Origin: an uncultured Planctomycetota bacterium
Lineage (GTDB): Bacteria > Planctomycetota > Phycisphaerae > Phycisphaerales > UBA5793
DNA length: 45,578 nt
Direction: 5' to 3'
Assembly: GCA_900696685.1 (NCBI GenBank)
Contig: CAADHA010000193.1
Coordinates: forward strand, 1 to 45,578
Under the pieces are notes generated by a model that saw only the letters and a list, made by a program, of their open reading frames with translations, made no database searches and was not told the origin of the DNA. Every line of letters starts with the position of its first letter. The first letter of the stretch is position 1. Shown piece after piece: positions 8,381 through 17,585 of this stretch. The position numbers and the translations under genes were made by a program.

Positions 8381-9373
8381 TCAGCGGTGCATGAAGGCGA
8401 GGAGCCAGTAGGCGGTCGGACCGGCAAGGAGAGGAGAATCGAGCACATCCAGAACGCCGCCGAAGCCCGGAAGCAGCGATGAGGAATCCTTGATCCCCGC
8501 ATCTCGCTTGAGAAGGCTGGCGATCAGGTCTCCCGCCTGTCCGACGAGGGCGAGGAGGGCGCCCGCGAACGCGGCCTGCAAAGCGGAGAAGGCGTGGTGA
8601 TAAGCAGGGCGGCCGTCGATGATCACAGGATCCGTCGTTCGGCCCCACCACGCCAGCAGGAGAGCAACCGCCACGGACAGCGCCACACCCCCCGCGAGGC
8701 CTTCCCACGTCTTGCCGGGGCTGAGCCAGGGGATGAGTTTGTGGCGCCCGATGGCGCGGCCGGTGAAGTAGGCACCGATGTCGCAACTCTTGGTGATGAA
8801 CACGATCGCGAGCACCAGCCACGCCGACTCCCACCGCCGGATGGAAAGCAGAAAGCCGAGCATGAAGCCGAGGTAGATCATTCCGAACATCGTGCCGCCG
8901 GCGGCCGCGACGACGCCTTCGACGTTTCGTTCGCGGCTGTGATAGAGGAGAGAGACGAGAAACATGGCGACCAGGGCCGTGCCGGCGATTGCGACGGCCG
9001 TGGCCGCGTCGGTCGAATAGGGCATGGCGAAGTGAAGCAACAAACCGAGTTCGGCGGCGAAGCACGTCAGCCAGGTGTGGGCGCGCACGTCGTTGGCACG
9101 GAGGATCCGCGTCAGTTCCCACGAGGCGAAGGGGATGATGCACACGGACAACCCGAGGAGCGCCAGGCCGGAAGGGAGATAGGTCCGCCCGCCGAAGAGA
9201 TCGCTCCACGCGCCCCTGAGCACGATGTAATCAAGGCGGCTGTCCACCCAGAAGACCAGCAGCAGCGCCGCGATGAACAGTGCGCCGAAGATGAGCCGCG
9301 CCTTGAGCACGGCCCAACGATAGGAAGACTGCCGATCATCGACGACGCATCGGAACGCGCCGCGCGGCATCAT
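8381..9373 (-). CDS. cdsA: Phosphatidate cytidylyltransferase
   Basis: CdsA converts phosphatidic acid and CTP to CDP-diacylglycerol, the precursor for phospholipids, in the inner membrane. The 330-residue protein has about eight hydrophobic helices. The family signature is complete: SPGKTWEG near residue 220, then GQAGDLIASLLKRDAGIKD and LPGFGGVLDVLDS near the C-terminus. The frame can begin at a TTG (9379) that overlaps the birA stop codon, or at the ATG codons 9373 and 9370; I chose 9373. It is the third gene of the overlapping run nadC-birA-cdsA, so its translation is probably coupled to birA. Confidence 0.93.
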   Translation of the reverse strand: MMPRGAFRCVVDDRQSSYRWAVLKARLIFGALFIAALLLVFWVDSRLDYIVLRGAWSDLFGGRTYLPSGLALLGLSVCIIPFASWELTRILRANDVRAHTWLTCFAAELGLLLHFAMPYSTDAATAVAIAGTALVAMFLVSLLYHSRERNVEGVVAAAGGTMFGMIYLGFMLGFLLSIRRWESAWLVLAIVFITKSCDIGAYFTGRAIGRHKLIPWLSPGKTWEGLAGGVALSVAVALLLAWWGRTTDPVIIDGRPAYHHAFSALQAAFAGALLALVGQAGDLIASLLKRDAGIKDSSSLLPGFGGVLDVLDSPLLAGPTAYWLLAFMHR

Positions 9374-9375
9374 GC

Positions 9376-10148
9376 TCAACGGCGGCTGTGGACGAGGCTC
9401 GTCGCCGCGGCAGGCAATGTGCGAGAGGCCGCCTCCGTCCGCACAACTATGCCCTTGAGCGGATCGACGCGCTCGACCATGCCGGTGATGGTCTCGCGCC
9501 CGAGGGTGAAAGTGCGCGTCGTGCCGGCCAGCGTGTCGCGTCGGGCGAAGGCGGCGGCCAATTCCGCGTCGCTGTGCGAGAGAGTGCTTGCGAGGCGCTC
9601 GACGATCGCGATGGTGACGGCGATGCGATCGACTTCGGCGCCGCGCAACTGCCGCAGGCTGACGGCAAGGCCGTCGAAGTCGGCCGGCCAGTGCGTCTGA
9701 TTGACGTTGACGCCGATGCCTACGAGTGCGATCGGATCGTGCTGCTCGATGAGAATGCCGGCGAGTTTGCAGCCCTCGCCCATGATGTCGTTGGGCCAGC
9801 GCAGACCCAATCCTCGGCCCGCGAAAGGTTCGAGCGATTCGCAGACGGCGACGGCGGCGGCGATCGAGAGGCGCTCGGGCGATTGAGCCGCAACGGAGAC
9901 CGTCAGCGCCACGCCCCGCCCGCGATCATCCGCCCAGCGCCGGCCGAGGCGGCCGCGGCCGGAGGTCTGGCGCAGGGCCATCACGAGGCAGCCGGGCCGA
10001 TCCTGCGCGAGGCGCCGGCACTCGTCCTGAGTCGAAGCCGTTTCCTCGAGGACAACGATGCGATCGACGAGGGGCTGCGTCGGGGAACGCAGCGATTGCC
10101 CCAGTGCAGCCTGCCACCGGACTGCAGCGTCGTCCGGGCACTCGCGGT

Positions 10149-10152
<4 letters not shown>
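9376..10152 (-). CDS. birA: Biotin--[acetyl-CoA-carboxylase] ligase (no DNA-binding domain)
   Basis: This enzyme activates biotin with ATP and attaches it to the biotin carboxyl carrier protein. The 258-residue protein has STQDECRRLA, the biotin/ATP loop GRGRLGRRW, RWPNDIM, and KLAGILIE, followed by the small C-terminal SH3-like domain. It lacks the N-terminal helix-turn-helix of the E. coli repressor-type enzyme, so it is a class I ligase without an evident operon-repressor role. The ATG at 10152 overlaps the nadC stop as ATGA; longer in-frame starts would run through nadC and were rejected. Confidence 0.93.
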
Positions 10153-11078
<926 letters not shown>

Positions 11079-11085
11079 GCGCCCA

Positions 11086-11091
11086 AGTGTA
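11086..11091 (-). promoter_or_regulatory. -10-like box TACACT, 7 nt before nadC
   Basis: TACACT on the minus strand (4 of 6 consensus bases) is preceded at 19 bases by CTGACC, a weak -35. The placement suggests a leaderless or near-leaderless transcript for the nadC-birA-cdsA run. Confidence 0.35.
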
Positions 11092-11112
11092 GTGAGGTGC
11101 GTCGCACGCCGG

Positions 11113-11940
11113 TCAGGGGGACACGCGGGCGGGAACGAGCGTGACGCGGAAACCACGCGGGCCATGCGGATCGAGGCGCACGCGGTCGCCGGGCTCGGCG
11201 CCCCGTCGAGCAAACCAGGTTCGCCACGCCCGGCTGCGGAAAATGCGCCGCGACGCGACGATGTCCGTTTCCACCACCTCCCCGCCCTCGAAGTGCAGGC
11301 GCACAGGTTTGCCCACAAGCGCTCGCGTCGGTCCGCCGAGCGCATCGGCGGGAAAGCGATCGATGTGCCTTGTCAGATACACGTGTCCATGGCGGAGGTT
11401 GCCTTCAGTGAGGGGGATCAGAATCGCGCCGTCGAGCACACGGGTGTTCGCTGTGTTCGAGGAAGAGAGGCCGCCTGATTGCTGATCCTGAACCGCCTGG
11501 GCCTTCGTCTCGTCTTCGCGCAGCACGGCACAGCGCGGATACACATCCGCGCTCTCGGGCAGGCACTGCCACGCCACACCGTGGTGAGGCCGCATGCGCG
11601 GTCCGAAGCGGATGCGCTCGACCTCGCGCAGCCAGATGAGCGAGCAGAAGCGGCAGTCGCGCCGGGACTGCCAGAACGCGCCGTCGGCGCCGATCCACTC
11701 GTTGTAGTCGCGCCGGATGCGGACAACGTCGCGCGGCTTGAGATCGCCCATGAACAGGACGTGGTCGGCGATCGCCGTGGCGCGGAACGGCCCGCCGGAC
11801 CGCTTGAAGAAGAGCCGCTCGCCGACCTCGACCGCTTCGAAGGGCACGCGGTTGGTCCGCGTGAGGCGCATCTCGACCGTCTTTCGCCCGTCGAGGATCG
11901 CTTCAAGGTATGCATGCTGGAGGATGGCGACGTGAATCAT
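11113..11940 (-). CDS. ASCH-domain protein with a C-terminal B3-like domain
   Basis: The first ~125 of 275 residues look like an ASCH (PUA-like) domain with its signature G-x-K-x-x-E-x-R: G18, K20, E23, R25 in DGRKTVEMRL. ASCH domains bind RNA or modified nucleotides. A His/Cys-bearing middle (RDCRFCS, RPHHGVAWQC) and a Ser/Gln-rich linker (~145-168) lead to a C-terminal domain (~178-270) with NLRHGHVYLT, RAWRTWF and GAEPGDRVRL. That pattern recalls the B3-like DNA-binding folds of plant regulators and some restriction enzymes. The combined protein may therefore read nucleic acid, but the C-terminal call is inference. The start is an ATG at 11940 with GGAG six bases upstream; an in-frame GTG precedes it. 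It is divergent from the beta-CASP nuclease gene. Confidence 0.7.
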   Translation of the reverse strand: MIHVAILQHAYLEAILDGRKTVEMRLTRTNRVPFEAVEVGERLFFKRSGGPFRATAIADHVLFMGDLKPRDVVRIRRDYNEWIGADGAFWQSRRDCRFCSLIWLREVERIRFGPRMRPHHGVAWQCLPESADVYPRCAVLREDETKAQAVQDQQSGGLSSSNTANTRVLDGAILIPLTEGNLRHGHVYLTRHIDRFPADALGGPTRALVGKPVRLHFEGGEVVETDIVASRRIFRSRAWRTWFARRGAEPGDRVRLDPHGPRGFRVTLVPARVSP

Positions 11941-12035
11941 CACAGGCTCCGGGACACTGCGCCGGCGCCGGCATTCTAACGTGTCGCTCTGCCCGCGCCT
12001 TGCCCTTGCGTCATTCGCTCCCTACCGCTTAGGTC

Positions 12036-13436
12036 ATGAACATTACCTTCTACGGTGCGGCTCGCGAAGTGACGGGCTCGTGCTTTCTGATCGAGCATCG
12101 GGATCAGCGCCTTCTCTTCGACTGCGGGTTGCGGCAGGGAGCGCCGGAGGCGGACAGGAAGAACTGGCGCCGCTTCCCCTTCAAGGTCGGCGCCCTCGAT
12201 GCGGTCATTCTCTCCCACGCCCACATCGACCACAGCGGCCTGCTGCCGAAACTCGTTCGCGAAGGCTACCGCGGGCCGATCTACGCGACGCCCGCCTCCA
12301 TCGCCCTCACTGAAATCCTGCTGCGCGACGCGGCCCACATTCAGGAAACCGAGGCGGAGCGCGCCACGCGCCGCAACCTGCGGCAGGGCAAGAAGATCGT
12401 CGAGCCGCTCTACACCATTGCCGACGTCGAACAGACGCTGCCGCTCTTCCGCCCGGTCCACTACGGCCGCGACGGGCGCCCGGCAGAGGAGATCACCTTC
12501 CGTTTTCACGACGCGGGGCACATCCTCGGGTCGGCAATCACGGAGCTCGAGATCGGCGGCGGCGGGCAGATGCGACGCCTCATCATGTCCGGCGACCTCG
12601 GGCCTGTCGATCAGGCGCTCATGAATGAGCCCGCGACGCTCGAACACGCGCACGCGATCGTGATGGAATCGACCTACGGCGACCGCGACCACCGCAGCAA
12701 GACGGAGACGCTTACGGAGTTTGAGCAGGTGCTCTCCGAAGCACGGCGAACGGGCGGGCCGGTCATCATTCCCGCCTTCGCCGTAGGAAGGACGCAGGCG
12801 CTCATCTACCGCCTCGCCGAACTCGACCGCGCCGGGCGGCTGCCCTTCCGCGAGGTGTACGTCGACAGCCCCATGGCGTTCTCGACGACGAACCTTTACT
12901 GCCGCCACGAGAAACTCCTCGACGACGAGACGCTCGATCTGATCGAGAAGGGCTTTGATCTCTGCGATCTCGACTTCGTCCGCTTTACGCGCGATGTCGA
13001 AGAATCGAGGGCGCTTAACTCGCTCAATCGGCCGGCGATCATTATCAGCGCCAGCGGCATGTGCACGGGCGGGCGCATTCTGCACCATCTCAGGCACAAC
13101 CTCTGGAAGAACAACGCCCATGTGGTCTTCGTGGGCTTCCAGGGGCGAGGCACGCTCGGGCGGCAACTGGTGGACGGGGCGAAGAGGGTGCGCATCTACG
13201 GCGAAACGATTGCCGTCAAGGCCCGAATTCACACCATCAACGGCTTCTCCGCTCACGCCGGCCGCAGCGACCTGCTCCGCTGGCACGACCACTTCACGAA
13301 GGGCAACCCGAAGACGATACTGGTTCACGGCGAAGAGGAGGCGATGAAGGCGCTCGCCAGGGCGATCGAGAAGCGTCGCCACCGCAAGCCCCATATGCCA
13401 AGGGAAGGCGAAACGATCGAACTCGGAAAGGAATGA
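12036..13436 (+). CDS. Beta-CASP metallo-beta-lactamase-fold RNase (CPSF-like)
   Basis: This 466-residue two-domain protein should be a zinc-dependent RNA-processing nuclease. The metallo-beta-lactamase core has H61-x-H63-x-D65-H66 (SHAHIDHSG), a later metal histidine in DAGHILGS, and MSGDLG. The beta-CASP insertion carries ESTYGDRDH, then PAFAVGRTQ, and the C-terminal motifs SASGMCTGGR and INGFSAHAG (RMMBL domain) are intact. Its relatives are the YSH1/CPSF-73-like bacterial enzymes rather than RNase J, because the long C-terminal RNase J extension is missing. It ends 12 bases before the convergent rfbD stop. Confidence 0.9.
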   Translation: MNITFYGAAREVTGSCFLIEHRDQRLLFDCGLRQGAPEADRKNWRRFPFKVGALDAVILSHAHIDHSGLLPKLVREGYRGPIYATPASIALTEILLRDAAHIQETEAERATRRNLRQGKKIVEPLYTIADVEQTLPLFRPVHYGRDGRPAEEITFRFHDAGHILGSAITELEIGGGGQMRRLIMSGDLGPVDQALMNEPATLEHAHAIVMESTYGDRDHRSKTETLTEFEQVLSEARRTGGPVIIPAFAVGRTQALIYRLAELDRAGRLPFREVYVDSPMAFSTTNLYCRHEKLLDDETLDLIEKGFDLCDLDFVRFTRDVEESRALNSLNRPAIIISASGMCTGGRILHHLRHNLWKNNAHVVFVGFQGRGTLGRQLVDGAKRVRIYGETIAVKARIHTINGFSAHAGRSDLLRWHDHFTKGNPKTILVHGEEEAMKALARAIEKRRHRKPHMPREGETIELGKE

Positions 13437-13448
13437 CTTCGACTCGCA

Positions 13449-14315
13449 TCAATCCCGGGCGGCGCTCAGGATGGCGAGCACGTCGCGCAGCGCGGCTCGC
13501 CAATGGCGCGGCGGGGCGGCGAGGTGAGACGTGAGGCGCGCCAGGTCGAGCGTCGAATACGCCGGTCTCCTTGCGGGCGTCGGGTACTCGATCGTCGCAC
13601 AAGGCTCGACCGCCCCGCCCGGCACGTACTCATCGCGGATCGCGCAGGCGAAGTCGTACCACGTCGTCTCACCGGCGTTGGCGGCGTGAATCGTGCCGCG
13701 CACGCCGCGCTCCATGAGTTCGATCGTCATGGCGGCGAGGTCATCGGCCGACGTCGGCCGGCCGCGCTGGTCGCTCACCACGCGCAGGCCCTTGCCGGCG
13801 CGCAGGCGGTCGAGGACAGTGCGGACGAAGTTGCGACCGTGTGCTGCATAGAGCCAGGACGTGCGGATGAGCAGGTGTTCTGCGCCCGATTCGCGCAGGG
13901 CGATCTCGCCGGCGAGTTTCGATCGGCCGTAGGCGTTGACGGGGGCCGCGGGGTCGTCCTCGCGCCACGGACGACCAGAGTCCCCGCTGAAAACGTAATC
14001 CGTCGAGAAGTGGACGAGGCGGATCGAGCGCGCCGCGCACTGCCTCGCCAGTTCGCCGACTGCGGCGGCATTGATCCGCATTGCGTCATCCTCGGCGCTC
14101 TCGGCCCCATCCACATTCGTGTAGCCGGACGCATTGACGATCCAGGCCGGACGTGCGGCGTCGAGCATTGAGGCGAACCGGCGCGCGTCGGTGATGTCCA
14201 CGTCATTCTGCGAGAGGAAAAGCCACCTCGTCGCATCTGCGGCGGTGGTCACATGATGGAGCAATGATGTGGCGAGCATCCCGCCGGCGCCGACAACGAC
14301 GATGCGGTCATTCAT
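13449..14315 (-). CDS. rfbD: dTDP-4-dehydrorhamnose reductase
   Basis: RfbD/RmlD reduces dTDP-4-keto-L-rhamnose to dTDP-L-rhamnose, the last step in the donor for rhamnose-containing surface glycans. The 288-residue short-chain dehydrogenase has the NAD(P) loop GAGGMLA (9-15), the catalytic S/T-D segment FSTDYVFSG near 103-111, and Y129-x3-K133 in YGRSKLAGE. Its ATG overlaps the glycosyltransferase stop as ATGA, so the two are translationally coupled. The other rml genes (rmlA, rmlB) are not in the window; an RmlC-like cupin lies 3 kb to the right. Confidence 0.92.
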   Translation of the reverse strand: MNDRIVVVGAGGMLATSLLHHVTTAADATRWLFLSQNDVDITDARRFASMLDAARPAWIVNASGYTNVDGAESAEDDAMRINAAAVGELARQCAARSIRLVHFSTDYVFSGDSGRPWREDDPAAPVNAYGRSKLAGEIALRESGAEHLLIRTSWLYAAHGRNFVRTVLDRLRAGKGLRVVSDQRGRPTSADDLAAMTIELMERGVRGTIHAANAGETTWYDFACAIRDEYVPGGAVEPCATIEYPTPARRPAYSTLDLARLTSHLAAPPRHWRAALRDVLAILSAARD

Positions 14316-15223
14316 GATGGTCGCCGCGCTGTGAGGAGGTGATACGTTTCAAGTCCGGCTCGCCAACTCGGCGCCATGGGGTGCGCCGGTCTCAGGGCAA
14401 CCGTGGCGCGGAGCAGGGCGCCCATGAGCCGCAGTTCCCACGACGGCCGGTGCTTGGCCATGTAGGTGATGAGGCTTCGGCGGGTGTGAATCTGCCTCTG
14501 CGGATCGGCGCGCCGTTGCGCGTTGGGCGAGGTGTGTATGACCTTCCAGCGCGGCTCGAAGCGGCGGCGCCAGCCGCGATCGGCCAGGCGGCGGCACAGA
14601 TCCGTCTCCTCGTAGTCAAGGAACATGGTCTCGTCAAAACCGCCGACTTCAACGAAGGCGGCCGTGCGCAGCGCAAGGCACGAGCCGGTCGCCCAATCGA
14701 CGTCAACGGCGTGCGTGGGCGTGGGAACGTACTTGCGCGTGCGCCGCGGCCGCAATCGGCCCAGGAGGAGGCGAGGCAGCGTGGGGAAGGCGCCGACGCT
14801 CGGCTGAACGCCCCCCCCCGACTCCGGCGCATCGAGCAGCATGGGTGCGATGCAGGCCACGTCGTCATCCGTTTGCGCAAGGATGTCCGCCACAGCGCCG
14901 AGAGACCCGGCCGGAAAGACCAGGTCGGCGTTGCAGGCCAGGAGCCAATGCGGCGAAGGCGAGGCGCTCAAGAGAGCGCGGTTGACGGCTGGGCCGTAAC
15001 CGAGATTCTTCCCGTAGTCGGCGACGATCGCCCACGGCCAGGCCGCGAGCGATTCGATCGTGGACGGCGTGCAATGGTTGTTGACGACGGTGACCGCGTG
15101 TCTGGATTCTGCACCGATCTGCGCCTCGAGTGAACCGAGCAGCCGCTCCAGGTCGCGCCGGGCGTCGCCGCTGGCGACGACGAAGAGGTGGAGATCGGGC
15201 TGGCGGGCTGGATCGGGCGACAT
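14312..15223 (-). CDS. Family 2 glycosyltransferase (rhamnosyltransferase-like)
   Basis: This 303-residue GT-A-fold enzyme probably adds rhamnose or another sugar to a growing surface glycan. The sugar-nucleotide region includes VVNNHCTP, KNLGYGPAVNRAL (~75-87) and the metal site NADL; the acceptor side includes DWATGSCLALRTAAF, GGFDE and DYEETDLCRRL. It lacks membrane segments apart from a weak C-terminal hydrophobic patch, so it should be cytosolic or peripheral. It is the first gene of the pair with rfbD, supporting a role in rhamnose transfer. A run of nine C (nine G on the coding strand) interrupts the gene around 14811-14819 and could slip. Confidence 0.88.
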   Translation of the reverse strand: MSPDPARQPDLHLFVVASGDARRDLERLLGSLEAQIGAESRHAVTVVNNHCTPSTIESLAAWPWAIVADYGKNLGYGPAVNRALLSASPSPHWLLACNADLVFPAGSLGAVADILAQTDDDVACIAPMLLDAPESGGGVQPSVGAFPTLPRLLLGRLRPRRTRKYVPTPTHAVDVDWATGSCLALRTAAFVEVGGFDETMFLDYEETDLCRRLADRGWRRRFEPRWKVIHTSPNAQRRADPQRQIHTRRSLITYMAKHRPSWELRLMGALLRATVALRPAHPMAPSWRAGLETYHLLTARRPS

Positions 15224-15263
15224 GGAAGCGGTTTCGCGGAGCGCCCGCGCTGCGCGAGGCGGG

Positions 15264-15293
15264 TTGTCAACGGGGGCGCGAGGCTGCTATAAC
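15264..15293 (+). promoter_or_regulatory. Promoter for the MaoC-type gene
   Basis: TTGTCA (5 of 6) and TATAAC (5 of 6) are separated by 18 bases. The predicted transcript start is about 55 bases before the ATG at 15354. This is one of the best sigma70-like promoters in the window. Confidence 0.6.
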
Positions 15294-15353
15294 CGATGGA
15301 TTGTAACGGCCTGCCCGCGGCCCGTGCGGGATGATCCCGGGAGCAACACCCTG

Positions 15354-15989
15354 ATGGAATCACACGTCGGACAATCCCTGTCCGCGGCTGCGCCGGCCGA
15401 CGACAGTCTCACTCGCTTCGATCCGCGCCGCCTCGGCAAGTTCTGGGACGAGATCAACGTCGGTGACCGAATGACCGACTTTCCTCATCACTGCGTGACG
15501 ATCACTCAGCAGATGATCGAGGACTTTGCGCGGCTGACGGGCGACTTCAATCCGCTGCACGTCGATCCCGAGTTCGCCATGCGCAGCGCCTATCGGCGCA
15601 GGATAGCGCATGGGGCGTTCCTGACTTCACTCGCGGTAGGACAGTATTACCGCTGCGACTTCACCTACGGCACGATCCTGGCCCTGGCCACGCTGCGCAC
15701 CCGGTTCCTGCTGCCCGTGTACGTTGGCGATTCACTCTACATCGACATGCGCGTCGCGGCCAAGTCGGAAGGGGACCACCCCAAGCGCGGCATGGTGACC
15801 TATGAGGCGTGGATGCGCCGCGTGCCCGCCCACGAGGTGATTCTTCGCCTCGATTTCGACCTGATTGTCCTGAAACTCGCCGGCCGCAAGGGGCTGGAGC
15901 GGCTGGGCGTCACGGACGAAGTGCTGGCCGCCCGCCGCTTCCGAAGCGACACCGATCCGCCTCCGCCGCCAGGGTTAGCGTATCCCTGA
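15354..15989 (+). CDS. MaoC-like hotdog-fold enoyl hydratase/dehydratase
   Basis: This 211-residue protein has the R-specific hydratase motif in ARLTGDFNPLHVDPEFA, with D64 and H69 in the catalytic positions. HGAF and other hotdog-fold features follow. Such enzymes hydrate 2-enoyl-CoA or act as dehydratases in fatty acid or polyhydroxyalkanoate metabolism. The usual single-domain MaoC is about 135-160 residues; the extra length is an N-terminal leader of ~30 residues and a proline-rich C-terminal tail. The ATG at 15354 follows a good promoter; longer frames run back through the divergent glycosyltransferase. The substrate cannot be told from the context. Confidence 0.85.
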   Translation: MESHVGQSLSAAAPADDSLTRFDPRRLGKFWDEINVGDRMTDFPHHCVTITQQMIEDFARLTGDFNPLHVDPEFAMRSAYRRRIAHGAFLTSLAVGQYYRCDFTYGTILALATLRTRFLLPVYVGDSLYIDMRVAAKSEGDHPKRGMVTYEAWMRRVPAHEVILRLDFDLIVLKLAGRKGLERLGVTDEVLAARRFRSDTDPPPPPGLAYP

Positions 15990-16063
15990 CCATCCCCGAA
16001 AAGGCGGTTTCAGGCGCGATTTGCGAGATCGTGCAGATTATTTCAAATCGTCCGGAAAGAGGC

Positions 16064-16092
16064 TTGCGTCCTCGCCCGGATTCCGGTAAATT
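16064..16092 (+). promoter_or_regulatory. Candidate promoter for the secreted protein gene
   Basis: TTGCGT and TAAATT are separated by 17 bases. Consensus matches are modest (3 and 4 of 6), but the spacing is ideal and the stretch is AT-richer than the flanks. The leader would be about 65 bases and ends with AAAGGAG before the ATG. Confidence 0.4.
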
Positions 16093-16163
16093 CTGTACCT
16101 GTGGCGCTCTCAGTCGTTGGGGGTGCCGTTGGAAATCAATGGTGTTCTTGAAAGGAGCAGAAG

Positions 16164-17114
16164 ATGTCGAATGTGAACAGATCCGTGGCGTACTTCGTGA
16201 GCGGGGCCGTGGCAGCAGGTTTGCTCGCCGCGTCGGCCGCCGCACAGGTGTTTCCGACCGGGGCGAACACGGGGTACAACTTCATCCCCTTCGGAGCCAA
16301 CCAGACTGACACCATGCACCAGGTCTTCCTGAGCTCACTTTTCGGGGGAAGCCCCGTCCGCATCAGCGAGGTCGCGTATGCAAGCAATCCCGGCCGCATC
16401 GGTCAGCAGGTCGACCTCGATGTGACAATCCGCATGGGGTACACGAACCGGGCTCCTGGCGGCCTTTCATCCAACCTCCCCGACAATCCTGTCGGCGCCA
16501 TGACGCAGGTGTACACAGTCACGAACCGGCTGCACACCAATGCGTCGACCGGCCCGGACGATTTCGACCTCGTCTTCGTCCTCAGCACGCCCTTCGACTA
16601 CAACCCCGCTCAGAACAACCTGCTCATCGAGTTCGAGGTGACCAGCCGCCTGGTCAACGGCGACTGCTCAATTTCCACCAACAACGCGGGAACGGAATCG
16701 TCGCGTGCATGGACCTCGACGCGATTCGCCCCGGGGGCGGATTCGACGGCAGCACGGACCCGGTTTGTGCTCGGGCCTGTCGTGGGCATTCAAATCGCTT
16801 TGCAAGGCTCATGCCCGGGCACCATGCGGCTCTCCTGGTCCGGTGCGCCGGCCGGCCGCCCGGCTGGTATCGCCATCGCCGGCGGAACCGGCAACTTCGT
16901 CATTCCGGGAGGACCGTGCGCCGGGACCCAGACTGGGCTCAACAACACACTGTCCCTGCTCACCCCGCCGGGTGTCTTCAACACCGGTCCAAACGGCTCG
17001 GGCTCGTTCTCCGGCAACGCGGGCCCCAACGCCTGCAGACGCTTCCTGCAGATGTTTGTGGTTGGCCAAGGGGCGCCACCCTGCGGCGCGAGCAACGTGA
17101 TTCAGATCCAGTAA
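16164..17114 (+). CDS. Secreted protein of unknown function
   Basis: This 316-residue protein has a clear signal peptide (hydrophobic SGAVAAGLLAASAAAQ, cleavage after about residue 27). The mature part is beta-rich, with many Asn, Thr, Gly and Ser and few charges. The C-terminal third repeats Gly/Pro-rich turns (FVIPGGPCAGTQTGLNN) and contains paired cysteines that could form disulfides. I recognise this style, in particular the IPGGPCAGT stretch, from exported planctomycete proteins of unknown role. AAAGGAG lies at good distance before the ATG. A strong hairpin follows the stop codon. It has no lipobox and no anchor, so secretion to the periplasm or outside is likely. Confidence 0.8.
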   Translation: MSNVNRSVAYFVSGAVAAGLLAASAAAQVFPTGANTGYNFIPFGANQTDTMHQVFLSSLFGGSPVRISEVAYASNPGRIGQQVDLDVTIRMGYTNRAPGGLSSNLPDNPVGAMTQVYTVTNRLHTNASTGPDDFDLVFVLSTPFDYNPAQNNLLIEFEVTSRLVNGDCSISTNNAGTESSRAWTSTRFAPGADSTAARTRFVLGPVVGIQIALQGSCPGTMRLSWSGAPAGRPAGIAIAGGTGNFVIPGGPCAGTQTGLNNTLSLLTPPGVFNTGPNGSGSFSGNAGPNACRRFLQMFVVGQGAPPCGASNVIQIQ

Positions 17115-17132
17115 CGCGCCGGCACGGCATCG

Positions 17133-17171
17133 CTCATCCCTCCCCTTTCAAACTGGAAGGGGAGGGGTGAG
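17133..17171. terminator. Long hairpin after the secreted protein gene
   Basis: A 17-bp stem (17133-17149 with 17155-17171) closes a 5-base loop; two positions are G-U pairs in RNA on the plus strand. It begins 18 bases after the stop codon. There is no T-run after it, so it may end transcription with help from Rho or protect the 3' end, or it may be a dispersed palindromic repeat. Confidence 0.55.
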
Positions 17172-17256
17172 CCTTCTCCAACACACCGTCCCTCCTCGCG
17201 CATGCGGCAGATCGCCGGCCGCATCACCACGCTTCCGATCTCTTCTCGAGGAAAAT

Positions 17257-17341
17257 AAACGGGACAGGTACATTTATTTCTGGCCCAAACCGCAGCGTAA
17301 CTGCTTGGAAATCAAAGACATAAAATGTACCTGTCCCGTTT
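17257..17341. repeat. Inverted-repeat element (REP/MITE-like) with 19-bp perfect arms
   Basis: The arms AAACGGGACAGGTACATTT (17257-17275) and its reverse complement (17323-17341) flank 47 bases. Similarity fades gradually outside the arms. The element is much richer in A and T than its surroundings. From memory, GGGACAGGTACATTT palindromes of this kind are dispersed in several bacterial phyla near REP-associated (Y1/IS200-like) transposases. No transposase is present here, so this would be a non-autonomous copy or remnant. Confidence 0.65.
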
Positions 17342-17585
17342 GTTCTGGGCGCTGGCGGCATCGTCTGCGGTCGGGGTTACCTCGCGGTTCGGACCCGGCA
17401 CGCGTGTCGGGCGGCGGCCATGCCACCATCCTGAACTCCGCCCATATCAGGTCGGCCGAAACCTTCTGCCGACTGTGTGGGGGTATGATTGCCGCGCCCT
17501 CTGAGATGCGCGCCTGCGGCCTCAATCTACGCGCACTCGATTCGATCCGCCAGATCATTGCTCACGAAGACGGAAATGGATTTCC

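Larger units (their letters stand above)
17115..17585. other. Intergenic region carrying a long hairpin and a small inverted-repeat element
   Basis: This 470-base gap holds a 17-bp hairpin (17133-17171), an 85-bp AT-rich inverted-repeat element (17257-17341), and then about 240 bases with no gene. A TATGAT box at 17484-17489 could serve the RmlC-like gene, though no -35 box is evident. Confidence 0.6.

Noticed and set aside
11976..13394. 472-codon frame opposite the beta-CASP nuclease
   Set aside because: Antisense shadow of a conserved enzyme; no domain seen.
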